A stretch of 64,000 nt of DNA from Oikopleura dioica (Eukaryota > Chordata > Appendicularia > Copelata > Oikopleuridae). A program made the position numbers and the translations under genes. The first letter of the stretch is position 1. Every line of letters starts with the position of its first letter. The stretch covers positions 5,216,501 to 5,280,500 of the forward strand of contig OU015568.1 of NCBI GenBank assembly GCA_907165135.1. The letters run 5' to 3'. This document shows positions 23,301 through 35,041 of this stretch, piece after piece. The notes beneath the pieces were generated by a model. That model did no database searches. It saw only the letters and a list, made by a program, of their open reading frames with translations, and was not told the origin of the DNA.

Positions 23301-26130
23301 TCCCGGAAATGGCCGAAAAGGGCGTCTACTTTCTAAATTACCTCAATCCGCATCTCCTCAACACACCCACCTCTGATCTCTACCTTTACGGCGAAGAACA
23401 TGGCTACTTTGTCAAGGTTTGAAGAAAACTCTCAGCTGGAAATCAGAAATTCGAAAATTCGCGTAAAAATCACGTGGTGAATTTTGACAAAGTGTTCACA
23501 CTGTGCGGCGCGTTTATTATTGGAATTTTGATTTTCAGTGTTGTCATAAGGGCACGTAAGCGAGTTTCGTGAAAATTACAATTTTTCGATTTTTGAGTCG
23601 AAATTCTTCAAAGAATCTGTCGGAACTCACTGCAAAATCATAAAAACGCGAACTCGAACAATCATTTAACTAGAAATCTCAAAAATAAGCACTGGCCAAT
23701 CAGAAATATGGATTTTCAAAGTTGACCAATCAGAGCAATTTAAACAGCGCCATCCATCGGAAAAAAAGAAAAGATCGACAATTAAGCTTGTTTTTCTCAA
23801 GTTTGAGTTTTTGATTCAAAAATTCGATATTCGAGTCGAAAAAACAAGCTTTCAGAATTCGCTTCAAACGTGCCCCGCGAAAACAACCTCGCGAACAAAA
23901 TTTTCGGCATATTTGCTCGAACCTCTTAACCCTTGAGCGCGTCTCTTTCACCCCATTTAGAACAAAACCACTGGACAGACGTTGGAACAAGTGTTTGGTT
24001 TCGAGCCGTTTTTGGTCGTCACTGTCGACCTCAGGTTCTAGCGGTTCCAGCGAGTTGAGATTTCGCACGTACGCGAGAGCGAAACCAGCCGCAGCGCTTT
24101 GTTATCTCTTTGCGTTTTTGCTTTTTCGCGAATTGGTGATTTTCGAATTTTTTTGAATATTTTACTGGAACCGTGGTTAAAGCAATCCAGAGGCCGCGGA
24201 GTGGTTTAAAAACGAAGTCATCATCAAAAATACCATCGAGTTTGGATTCAAGGGTGAGAGCTTTGAATAAATGCTCGGTTTTGAATAAATTAAGGGTGGA
24301 TGGCGGACTTTGGAGAGTACCTCCCTTATTCTGATGATGTTTTGTTCTTTGACGGATCAACAGGAAATGGACTAATAACGCGGTGATACCCTTAATTTGG
24401 CTTGAATCGAGCTGATTTTCAAGCTGTAATTTCTCGAAAATTTTTCATAGTGATACCCTTATTTTATCTTCACAAAAGATTTTGGAAACCGTTGTTAATG
24501 TTTTTGCGAAGCGCAAAATCAGCAAAGAAATCAAGTTAAGGATATCTCTACCATAAGAATTTCGCAATTGAGTCCACGAAAAGGCAAAGACTGGCACAAT
24601 AAGTATAGCGAAAAGTGGGCAAATTTGAATATGCAGGTAAGATCCCCTCGGTTTCGGATGACAATCCCTCGTCGCCGCAGTTTTTGTTAAGGCTCTATCC
24701 TCTTTCGACTACATTTTTTCGCCTAAAGATCAGAGGCGGGAGATCCTTAATGAAACATCATCATTGCGTTTTCCGGTTGTGAATAAGTCGACCGGGGACT
24801 TAAGGGAATCGCACCCGGAAAACGCGGCTTTTCCGTATGCATTTCGCACTCTTTCCCACGTCCATGATGAATACTGGAATTGACGGTACAACCTTAAGGC
24901 CCTCGTGGAAACTGGCACGCTTGGGGATTGCTTTTTCTTCTCCCGAGCGGGCTGGAATGGCATGCGGGCAAGTTCAACTGTCGCATGGGCTGGCGATCAA
25001 AACGTAGACTTCTCCTATGGCGATGGTTTATTCACGACAATTCCAGCCGCCTTAAGGTACCCCCTCTCTTCTATCCGCTAATGCGGGTACATTAAAACCA
25101 CTTAAGCTTGGGAGCAAGCGGATTTGGCATAACACACTTCGATATTGGCGGTTACACTGGTATGCCGCCGCTGATTAGAACCGAGGTGATATACCCTTAA
25201 TCCCTCAACCCTCTTCATCCTGCTTTAAGGAGCTCTTCCTACGATCCGCTGAGGCAGCGATTTTCACGCCGATCATGAGAACGCACGAGGGAAATCGACC
25301 GTTTGAAGGATTCCAGTACTATTGCAACATTTGCAGCAAGAAACTCTTCGGCCGATTGGTCAAGGTAAGCATAAGCATGGTGACCCCTTTAACTATTTTT
25401 AAGGTCCACAACGTGCTAGAGAAGTATATCGACTTTCTAATGGGCGAGAACGCTGAGCAGGGTAAACCGATCCAGGTAAGTCTCAAAATGGATTTTGGAT
25501 TCGCTCGCGCCGAGAGAAAAAAAAAGTGTTGAAACGGGTTAATTCTAGAGACCAATGATCTGGCTGGAAGACAAGGAAGAACTCAGATCGGTTGATACTC
25601 AGTACTACTTTGGAGATGATATGGTAGTTGCGCCGGTTTTGAGGGGAGGCATGGAGAAACATACGCTTTATATTCCAGAGGTAAGGGATTGAAAATTAAC
25701 CTGTTGTTGCGGAGTATCCAATTTTTTGGCAAGACTGATTTCGAGATCAATTTCTGGTGTTTTCGAGATCAGAAACTAATTTGCCAAAGGTTTGGTCAGA
25801 ACGACAAAACGGGTTAATAGGAACTTAACCTGTTGGAATTCAAAATCGCTTAACCCATTTAGGGAACCTGGGTTTGGGTTTGGAACTCAAACGTGCAAGT
25901 GACGGGCCCAGGAAAGGATCAAGCGATTCCCCTACGGTGATCCATTCGCTCATTTCATAATCGAAGAAATTTTATTCGCGATCCCGGGGAATCACTGATC
26001 CCCCCAATTTTAAGTGAGCAACTTCGAAATCGAATCCCCGATCGGCTATCCCGCCGCCTTCTATCGGCTTGGCTCAGCTTTTCAGGAGAGTGAATTGATC
26101 CCACTGGCTTTAATAAGTACCGTACCGTGA
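20358..26130 (+). CDS. Secreted GH31 glycosidase, sulfoquinovosidase type
   Basis: A signal peptide (MKLLGLILGLVLGQ) precedes a GH31 enzyme spread over many small exons (first: 20358-20469, 20520-20638, 20685-20844, 21032-21151). Recognisable blocks in order: YGGGEQFSYFNLRGKSF (21054), GGEYHHTYWPQPT (~21530), SVFDLTQEEFHEFEFHV (~22550), VGLQGGTDRV and GVWIQDWSG (~22950-23060), EMAEKGVYFLNYLNPHLL (~23310), NPEAAEWFKNEVI (~24185), GWMADFGEYLP with the catalytic Asp (24292), WHNKYSEKWANLN (~24590), WAGDQNVDFSYGDGL (~24990), FDIGGYTGM (~25140), FTPIMRTHEGNRP (~25260) and ESPIGYPAAFYR (~26030). Bacterial sulfoquinovosidase YihQ recognises the sulfonate with a QQRWY set; here Q in LQGG, Q in IQDWSG, R and W at +13 and +16 from it, and Y in GGY are all present. 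It would release sulfoquinovose from plant or algal sulfolipid, fitting a filter feeder. Several introns have GA donors. Exons between 21570 and 22480 are not all resolved. Confidence 0.88.
21722..21811. repeat. Intronic hairpin, AACCCGCTGCGC type
   Basis: AACCCGCTGCGCGAAAATGA with CCAATTATTTGG at the left mirrors CCAAATAATTGG with TCATCTTGCGCCAGCGGGTT at the right. Same design as the array at 9508-9759; lies in a GH31 intron. Confidence 0.75.
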
Positions 26131-26173
26131 AATATATAGAAATAGAATGAGAGAATGGGCTGAAATAGAAAGA

Positions 26174-26615
26174 GATGAATTCGATTAAGAACGATTTTGA
26201 ACGGATTCAGGAGTTCTACGATCTACCCTTAGGATGCAGAGACTTCAAGAACATCTTCCCAAATTGCAATGATTACCTTCCAGAAGGAAAAATCAAAAGA
26301 AGAGCTCAATTCAGGAATGCGTTTTTAACCCATTGAGACAGAAAAGCCTTTTTTGTACAAAATGTCACAAAAAGGGACATAACCTATCACACGAATAAAA
26401 AATTTTTCGGGAGAAATTTAACATTGTGAATGCAATCTTGATATTTAACCTGTTGAGGTAAAAGAGGCCGTTTTTGTACAAATTGTGAAAAAATGTCCGT
26501 TTGGTGTCTGTGGGTTAAAAATGCTAGAAAAAGCTATGAGAAAGTAAAATCTGATCTTATTGATGAATTGACCTACGAATTTGAGAATCATTTCAAGTCA
26601 AAAACTGAGCTCTAG
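26174..26615 (+). CDS. Small protein, 2 exons, 43 bp behind the GH31 gene
   Basis: Not recognised. The start MNSIKNDFERIQEFYDLPLG lies 43 bp after the GH31 stop. Exon 1 reads to FRNA at about 26320; the intron (GT, then TTAACCC repeats, then CTAG) ends at about 26530; exon 2 gives KSYEKVKSDLIDELTYEFEN and ends KTEL with TAG at 26613-26615. The product is about 77 aa, charged, probably helical, with two Cys (C-RDFKNIFPN-C). The short spacing and same orientation suggest an operon with the GH31 gene; larvaceans are known to use trans-spliced operons, but no spliced-leader evidence is visible in genomic sequence. The last 28 bases overlap the coding end of the opposite-strand gene. Confidence 0.5.
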
Positions 26616-27562
26616 AATTTTAAATCTTTGAATAAAATTCAATAAACTTACAATATCAAGTCTTTCGGTTCCTTTCGGTCCTCCGCCACCATGAGGCTGT
26701 GGAAATGGAGCAGGTCGCGGATCATGGACGCAGACGAGTTCTTCGGCGCTTCTCGCGTATCTAGAATTAAAAACCGGGTTCAGGGTGTGTTGCACGTTAT
26801 GCAAAGGAAATAAAGTGACGTGAGGACGAAAATTTTGTATGATAATGATCGTGTTATGTTATTGACGTCCGAATATGGCGATAACGTCGGTGGCGGTGCA
26901 CGTTTGCGGGTTAAGATTGAGGAGACAGGGATTATAGACGGCAGACGGCCGTGGGTTAAGATTATATAACAAAAAAATAAACGAACAAAAATGTCTGACA
27001 AACATTTTAATTTCTTAGATTTCTCCAAGTTTTCTTCCTTCCAAATCTTTCTACAGTAGCGGGTTAAGACTTAACCCATTCATGCTACGGCGGTATATCC
27101 GCCCTCGTGTGTAACGTGCATAAAACGGGGCGATATGCACACACCAAAGGTACTCAGTGTTGCAAATACCTTCCGCAGCGCTAGCTTTCTAAAACGCGCG
27201 TTTCTTTTTCTTTTTTACTCACTCACTATCGTTGCATAACGATAGGGATCAGCAAAGTTGGGAAAAAAAGAATGTTGAGAGCGTAAATAATACCACTTGT
27301 TTCAAAACACAGAAGAAATAAAACGGCTCAAAATCGTATTTTGATCGATAACAAGTTTATGAAATACTATTCCAAAGAATTCAAAATAGATGAAATACGG
27401 GTCCTACATTTGAAAATTAAGGGTCTATCACGTCGATTGAGGTCCTTACCTTGGATCGAGAACTCGCATGTCCGAGTAGGTTATCACATTGTTATCGTCT
27501 GGGAGAAGGTAGGCAGATGCCTTGAGCATCAGGGCCCCGTAGAGCTTCTTCATCATCACCAT
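26588..27562 (-). CDS. Small basic-start protein, 81 aa, 3 exons (possible mitoribosomal protein)
   Basis: Exons 27562-27450, 26760-26652 and 26611-26588 join in phase to 81 aa: MVMMKKLYGALMLKASAYLL, then DDNNVITYSDMRVLDPRYAR, EELVCVHDPRPAPFPQPHGG and a final ISSVFDLK. There is no membrane segment or signal peptide; the N-terminus is short and basic/hydrophobic as in mitochondrial presequences. The VCVHDPRPAPFPQPH stretch is loosely reminiscent of small mitochondrial ribosomal proteins (L42-like), but I would not assign it. The first intron is 689 bp and holds TTAACCC motifs; the second is 40 bp. Its splice acceptor (RC of positions 26612-26613) sits inside the stop-codon region of the convergent plus-strand gene, so the two coding ends overlap by 28 bp. 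Confidence 0.6.
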
Positions 27563-30500
27563 CGTTAAGGGGGTTAACGGTGTTTTTGTACAGTTGTGAT
27601 TGGTTTTAGATTAATAGCTTCTTGTTAAAGAATCAATCAATCAGAGCTGAAAATGAGTAGTGAGTATTTGTTTTTGAAAAAATTTAAGGGTGTACACAGG
27701 ATATTAGAATAAGGAAGGGAGAGCCTTAAATCTTCAATTTATGAGTTGGACAGTTTTCTTTAGATAGTACGGTGTCTCGAGGCAAGAAATATAGAGACAC
27801 TTGTGCGAGTTTCTATTGTGCCGCGGCGGTTATCCCTTAATTAAGGGTGTAGCGCGCGCGGCTGGGGCGGGTGAATCTTTTTTTAACGTGAACGGGTTGT
27901 TATCTGCTACGACGAATTACTAAACTGCATTCTTACGCGCAGTGAAATGCCGCGCGACAAATTTATAACCAGAAATGCTTAGACGTTTATTGACGAGCAT
28001 TTCAGAAGGAAAAATTTAAAACAAAAATAAATCCTGTTATACCCTTATTCTCATAAATCTTTCAAAAGCAAAAACAATTAAGGGTCTCTCCCCTAAATTT
28101 GTATCAGAGAAAATTTTCGATTTCTCTTTGTATACCCTTAAGAAAATCGATTTCAAACGTCAATCATATCTGAAATTTCCTTTGTGATACCCTTATTTTC
28201 ATCAATTCTTTGATAAAAAATACTCTTAAGAGTAAACGTTTTTGATCTTTGACTAAGCTTGGTATACCCTTAACAAAAGAAAGCCCTAAGACATCCTTCT
28301 TCGGAAAAAAGACGACATCCTTAATTCATCTATAAATCCTCATAATTGTTCATAATCAAACACGCGTCCCAGTGGCAACAAACGTTCCCTCCCTTATCTT
28401 CGAAAAAAAGAAAGCGGCCAACCCCGCCCTAATAATAAATTCCCGAGCGGATTATTTAACGGTTTAGCTGATTTACGAAACGCCGTCTGAAATGAAACAC
28501 ACAACATCTTTAGCGAGGCTTCTCAAGCTGGCTGTGTTATGGGTAAAACATGGCTCTAACTGAAAAAACGTTTTATTACTGTTTTTGGCGAAGGTGAAAA
28601 AAGGGATAAAACGAGACCGCGAAACAGGTGGATACGCGCTACCAAAGAAACAAGCTATAATTAGAACTTTCAGAGTTTATATAAAAAGATAGCACTATCT
28701 GAACTCTTGGCTGGAAAAAGAGAACGTGAGAGCACTAGAAAGAACATGATGATACTTTCTTGTTTGAGTACCAAAAAATTTCGTGAACCTGATTTTCATC
28801 AATTTTTGGCTCAAAATCGAGAGCTCTCTCGCGACTTCTGGCAAAAGGAAGAAAAAGCCGCGCTGGGCGCGGCTTAATTCTCGTTTTACTCGAAGCCGCA
28901 AGCGGCTTCTCGATTTTGAGCCGAAAAATTGATGAAAATCAGGTTCACCGAACTTTTTGGTACTCAAAGTAGAAAAACTCATCATGTGAGAAAAGTGAGG
29001 GCGAATTAGCGCTTGACAAGATTTGTCACTGACAGGAGCTTATTTAGACGCGATTTAGCCATTCTCGTTCTACACCGCGCTTAATCCTCGCAGCTTGTGA
29101 CGAGCGACCGGAAGTTTTTGGGCTCAATCAGCAGTTTTTTGTTCAAATGTACAAAATCGGCTATCGAAAACTACGATTTTGCGGTTTCAAAAACATGGTT
29201 GGACTCATTCGATGAATTTTTAAGTAGAAATACCTTAATATTTTTGACGCATAAGGAGGTAGACCCTTAAATGGAAATACTTGTTTTTAGAGGGGGTGAA
29301 CCCTTAATTTTTTCTTCAAAAATTATTCAGTGCTTCTTTTTCGTCTACCCAAACTTTGCATGAAAAAAAACAACGTGCGGGTAGGAATTATCCCCCGATC
29401 TGGGGAATAAATTCAACCCGTGCGCGCGTTCATGCGCTTTGTCCGTCGCATTTTTTGGATTAATTGAACCTCTTTGCGCATTCATTTTCGAACCTCAAAA
29501 ATGCTGCTCCATGTCCCGGCGGTAGAATCGGCCCAAAATAGACCACCACAAGCTTGAAATTATTTTCCGAAAATTTTGTTTTATTCTTGACATACACCCT
29601 TAATTTTAAAATTATAAGAAAGACAATTTTTGAATAATTTCCGCTGCGAAAACGTGAACTGCTGCGGGAGAATTATCTCCCGTGAGCAAATAATTTATCC
29701 TGTCGGGTTATACAAACGCGCCAAAAATTTGGTGAATGTTATGGAAATAGTCTGCTGATAGACGGAATTATTTAGAAAGGGGTTCACTTCGGCAATTAAC
29801 AAACTTGGGCAGGGGCAAGCCATAATTAACAAGCTGATTAAAGGTGGGCTCGCTGAATTTTTTTCAATTAACGAATTTTATGTCCAGATAAAAATGGAAG
29901 GATCGACCGTAAAGAGTTAAAAAAAAGAGGACCTCCCGCTGAGTTTTCGATAAGGCTCGGTTTAGAAGGACGGGTGGTGGCTCCTCTATCGAAGATTCTG
30001 GCGGCAATTTGCGGTGGTCACCATGCCATCAAGCTAATCATTTTACTGTCGTCCTTACATTTTTATGGTTGACGAAAAGTAGGCCGTACTCATTACCAAC
30101 CCAGCAAAATAAAAGTCTACTTGTCAAATAAAGGAAATTTGAAAAAAATTAACCTTGGGGATACCCTTAAGTCAATGTCTAAATCAAAACCGAAGGAAAA
30201 ATTAAGGGTGTGTAGGAAAGTTCGCGCAAAAAGGGGTCCTTATTTTAACTGGAAAATAAGGGGGTAACCAAGTTAAAATGAGGACCTATGATTAATGGAA
30301 GGGGTCACCTTAGGAAGAATATTTTTTTCTTTGTTTCTTCTTACCTTATGAATTATATCAGCATAAAGAAGTCGTTTCGTAAGTAATAAGAATAGTTGTT
30401 ATTGAATAGAAGTTATTTTTCAAATGGTAAATCTAAAAAAAGAATTGTTAGTTTCTCTTTCTTTCTCTTCCTCAATTTTTTTCTTCATTTTTAAAATTCT

Positions 30501-33500
30501 AGCACATTTCCGCGCGGCGACGGAATGGCAACTGACCGACTTCATTTTCAGTTCCTGCCCCGCTGCTGGCTCTAAGCTCTGAGAGTCGGCCAAAGGGGAA
30601 AATTGATTTTCAGAAAGAGGATTTGGGAATTTTCGCAGATTTACAAAGAGAGAAGTACGGGGAAGAAACTGGGATAATCCCATCCGTTTCGGCGGTAATC
30701 GGAATACATGTGAGAAAAATCATACGCCCGGGTCCTTAGAAGATGAATTTTTGGACCAATTTAAAAGGCAATTTATAAGATTGACACCCTTATTTTTGAA
30801 TAAACTTTCTTCAAAATAGGCTTATTGAAAAAATTACAGGACTGTCTTTTGGAAAAGTTAAGGGTATCGTGAAGTTATTGAGAGTTTTTGAACCTGTTAA
30901 AAACTCATTTTTCATGGCCTACTCCCTTATTTCTTGAGCAAATAAAGAAACGAATCGAAAAATGGCTTATATTTAGGATTTTTCTTTTGAATTAAGGACC
31001 TACCATCATCCGAAAAGAAAGAAATAAATTAATTTTAAATCAATCAAAATCAAAGCTTACCCCCTTAGAGCACGCCTGAGAATTCGGAATCTGTCAACTC
31101 GTTATAATATCTAACCGCGATAAGGTCAAGTGACTTGAAATAAATCAACGACATGCAACTACTCATCCCTTCGAAATTTTCAATTCTAGTGCTTCATTAT
31201 TCATCGTTATTTTAACCATAAATAGCGATTATTGATGATTCGGCGCGAGGGATAACGTGGTATCGTGAGTAGATACGACAAGTTATCGAATCCTGCTCTA
31301 AACAATTTTTCCGTCGCATTTTTTCCCAGCGCGTGCGAGCGGGTTAAGTTGATTTGAGGAATATGTAAATTTCATTTTAAGAATTTGTTGACATTATTGA
31401 ATAAGGAAGGATCGGCGAAAACGGATAAATTTGATAAAAAAAACGGTTAGAAACTCCCTAAGGGTATCGACTCACAGTTCAGACTCAACAAGGATGTTCT
31501 TTAAGAAAGAACTGACATTCAGTAAAGCCAAGAGTTACTGTCATTTTTGACTCAAAAATCAAGTTCAAAGCAATTTTCGTAGTTTCTTTTCGGAAACTCG
31601 AAAATGATGAGTTTTGTAGTTAAAAATAGTTATTTTTCAATATCGAAGGGTATATCCTTAATTTTCGAAATAGCGGCAAAAAGGCAGTTTTTTTCATTTC
31701 GGCAGAAAGAAAGCAGCTCGCCGAGGCAAGTTTGAAATAGATCTGATTTAGTGCAGTACTTGAGTGCTAAGAAGAAGCTCCCTGGCTTAACTTGGCGGAT
31801 CTGATTGCTCCCTTTTGGGCAAATTCTTTGCTCGAATGACCGACGATTCACAAAATCCGAAATGCTTTCAGATTCTTGTTCATCCAATCAGATTTGCAGC
31901 TGCTCAAAAATATCGAAAATCGCCGAAACTCAAAATCTTTCTTTCAATTTACTATCAAAATCTGTTTTCTCGTTGTTTTTTCTTAAGGGTATCCGTATCT
32001 AACTCGCTGAAATTGTCAATTAAGAACTTAGCTTTAAAATCAGTGTTGACGCCCTTAGGAAAAAACAATTCGTTACCCCCTTATTTGTGCTACAGAAACA
32101 CAACACCGCGTATTTACTGAAGAAAACTGAATTACCAGCTTTTTTCTTAAGGGTATCCCTCCTTTAATAATATCAACCGAATTGTTTTTCTTCGAGCAGG
32201 AAAATCACTGTCTTACCCTTAAGATAAAACACTTGGTTACCCCCTTATTTACGCGTCAAAACTCAAAAGAGTTACGTATATGCCCCCACTTATCTCCAAA
32301 ATACTTCACACTCCAAATTACTCAAAACTCCAATTATCGCCGCTCGAAACAATTAGTAAAATCTTAAGGAGAGTGTCCGAGAAAATGTGTTGTAAGTTGA
32401 CAATCAAGACATGCGGTAATTCGTTATTACATTTTTTTGTTACAGAAGTACACGAGTAAATTTCCCCCGCCGCAAATTCAAAACGTAACGTTTTGTTTTT
32501 TATGTAGACAAATTTTTATCCAGCGCTAAGGGGGTAACAACTGTGGATAATTAAGAGAGGGGTCATCTAAAAGAAAATAATTCAAAAAATCTTTTCAAAA
32601 TAAGACATTTATCTACAATAATTTGTTCGAAAAAAATTCTTGAGACTGAGCTCTTTCAACGCGAATTAAGGGTATACCCTAAAATTTTTTCGAAATTTTG
32701 AAGGTTCATTAGAAAGAAAACGTCTTTATCTAAGGATATCTTCAAGAAAATATAAGTTTTATTAAGGGTATCAACCATGAAATGACTGATTTGTTGTTTT
32801 TGATTAAGGGCATGCATCAAGAAATGCAATTTATTGCTATAGAAAATTTTTAACGGAATTTCTTTATGAAAGAAAATTATGAATTTAAGGGTATCTATCT
32901 ATAAAAGGCGATTAAATCTGCAAAAACTCAATAAGAAAGGGATATCCTTAAGAAACTCCTTCTAATCTCGCGTTGTGTACCCCATATAATTCCGATTACC
33001 GTCGATTTGCAAAAATTAAACCCGTGACCGCGCAGATATGGCTCTAAAAATCGACGTACCTTTTAGAGTAAAACGCTAGAATCAGCCTTATCTCTTCGAT
33101 AAAACAAAATTCTAGAAAGAAATTCTAAAGCCTAAAGATTTTTTAAAAGGTTTCTTCGTTTTTCTTCTCCTAAAAAAGCCTGATTACAAACTGATGGTTA
33201 CAAACTCGAGCTTCTGAGTTGATTGACGAGTTAAGGATCTCTACTGTTTTGTTTCTCCACCTGATAAGTTTAAAAAAGATAAAAGGATCTTCGTTCTCTT
33301 GATTTAAAAAAAGAAGGGTTGAAGCCGTAAATTACGCTACGGTTCGTTTTTCTTTCGTGCGTCAAGGTCAGATCAACACAGGGTTAGGCACTAAGGGAGT
33401 CGACGCTAAACGAGTACGCTCAAAGTTGCCTCAGCGGGAGACGGCTCCAGCGCGCCACCGAGCGGCAGCGCCCAGCGAAAATCTTCGCCATTTTTTTTTT

Positions 33501-34600
33501 CTCGCTGCCACGCGGCGGCGCTACTTTGAAAAACATGAGAGCGAGGGAGTAGCTCGAGAGCGACCCCTCGCCAGGTCAAGAACTGAGGAATTTCAGATGC
33601 AAAGGGATGAAAAAGGCGATCAGAAAACAGATCAAGCAGATGAGCAGTTAATTGGAGGAGGGAGACGAAACTACTGATAAAAATTTTTTCAAAGGAAATC
33701 ATTTTGATTTGAACATCATAAAACACCTCTAATTTCGTTGGTATCGTATTTTTTCTCGATAAAGATTCCTTGATTTCCCGCAATAAATAGATCAAATAAT
33801 GGAACAATTTTTTTCATGTTCGTGACGAATATGTTTCTCAAGCATTAATTTTAAACTTATGACTGAAAAAGTTTGCTAACCTTCACTAAAAATTGTGATA
33901 ACCAACAACGTGGATTTCTCCAAAAGTCGCGGTCTTAAATTTCGCACATTAATCTATCATTAACCACATGTGATGTAACTTTTCGCTTTAGTCTTTAAAA
34001 ATCTTCGAATTTCAAGATTAAAAAAATCGGGCCTATGTTAATCCGGTGGTAGTCTTATGGTGCTTGTAATAAAACACCGATATGAAAAAGTTTTTTACAA
34101 TGCTATTGTAAAAAAAGCGCCTGATGGACATTTTCTGCCTTCCTTTTTTTTCTTCTGAATTTTGGACAATTTTGACCCGTGTGCAAGCTTGTGTATTTCC
34201 TGCTTCGTAGTCCGCGATGAGCTCATTCGTAAAAAGAGAGAAAGAGCGCCTGCCACAAAAGGATTATGTTTACTCGGGTGACTGTGTGTTGGCCGCAGTT
34301 TCCTCACCGCCAATCGTTTTAACCGGTTGTTACATGGAAACGCATCCCCTGCCAAGAACTTGTTCCAGAACTTTTTCCGACAAAAAGTTTATTTTTCAGC
34401 TGCAAGTTGAATAAATTCAATAAATTAAGAAATAGGCTATTTATGATCCATAAATCAGCTTCTTCTTTCAAATCGCCGTTTTCTGCTCTTTTGCGATGAT
34501 GACACTAAAAACGCGATTTAGTGAAATTTATGACGCATTCGACTCGAATTTTGTCAAAATGTTTTTAGACATTTGAAAATTCAAGCTCTAGAAAGCAAGA
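27563..34600. other. Long gene-poor, repeat-rich stretch
   Basis: No convincing coding exon in about 7 kb. Very many copies of ACCCTTAA/TTAAGGGT, often as ATACCCTTAAG or TTAAGGGTATACC, are spread on both strands (for example clusters at 28040-28290, 30170-30260, 31980-32240 and 32640-32960). One long inverted-repeat element sits at 28744-28987. A 106-codon open frame at 33357-33677 is Arg-rich and low-complexity and is not supported. Confidence 0.5.
28744..28987. repeat. Inverted-repeat element with ~65-bp arms
   Basis: The left arm (ACATGATGATACTTTC, TTTGAGTACCAAAAAATTTC, GAACCTGATTTTCATCAATT, GGCTCAAAATCGAGA) is mirrored on the right down to TCATCATGT. The centre contains AAGCCGCGCTGGGCGCGGCTT and GAAGCCGCAAGCGGCTTC hairpins. 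Non-coding, MITE-like. Confidence 0.85.
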
Positions 34601-34627
34601 TAAAGACCTCATCTGTCTTATGGCAAG

Positions 34628-35038
34628 ATAAAATAAGGGACTTCCTATCTTAATTCTATAAGAAATATCAATTTTTAAATCGGGCTATATCGATGGCTAT
34701 GCCCTTAGGAAAGCTATTATACGGTATGATATCTTTCCTAAGGGCGTAGCCATCGATATACCTAGGGGGTGAACGGTGAAAAAATTGATTTTTTTATCAT
34801 CCTCTAATAGATCTACATGAGAAAATTGGCGTTTATGATGGAAAACAGCGTTTTTTTAATTTACAATTATTGAATTAAATGTTTTTTATGATGTGTTTTA
34901 TATATATACATCGATTCAAATTAGTTTTCTAAACTTTTAATTTTGCTCATTTTTTCACTGTTCACCCCCTAGATATACCCCTATCTAAAAGAGGATATTT
35001 CTCATAGAAATAAGAAAGGAAGACCCTTATTTTATACC
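34628..35038. mobile_element. Inverted-repeat element carrying a nested hAT-like MITE
   Basis: Outer arms: ATAAAATAAGGGACTTCC...AGAAATATC on the left mirror GATATTTCTC...GGAAGACCCTTATTTTAT on the right. Next inside on the left lies a near-perfect hairpin (34686-34713 with 34733-34760; TATCGATGGCTATGCCCTTA and its complement). The right half is interrupted by the 209-bp hAT-like insertion at 34763-34971. Confidence 0.75.
34763..34971. mobile_element. hAT-like MITE with 8-bp target-site duplication
   Basis: Termini TAGGGGGTGAACGGTG and CACTGTTCACCCCCTA are near-perfect inverted repeats. The flanks GATATACC (34755-34762) and GATATACC (34972-34979) are an exact 8-bp duplication. TIRs starting YAGGG with 8-bp duplications are typical of the hAT superfamily. 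At 209 bp it has no transposase and is non-autonomous. Confidence 0.88.
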
Positions 35039-35041
35039 TTA

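Noticed and set aside
28695-28985. 96-codon minus-strand frame
   Set aside because: Lies entirely within the inverted-repeat element at 28744-28987.
33357-33677. 106-codon Arg-rich open frame
   Set aside because: Low complexity, competing open frame on the other strand, no partner exons.
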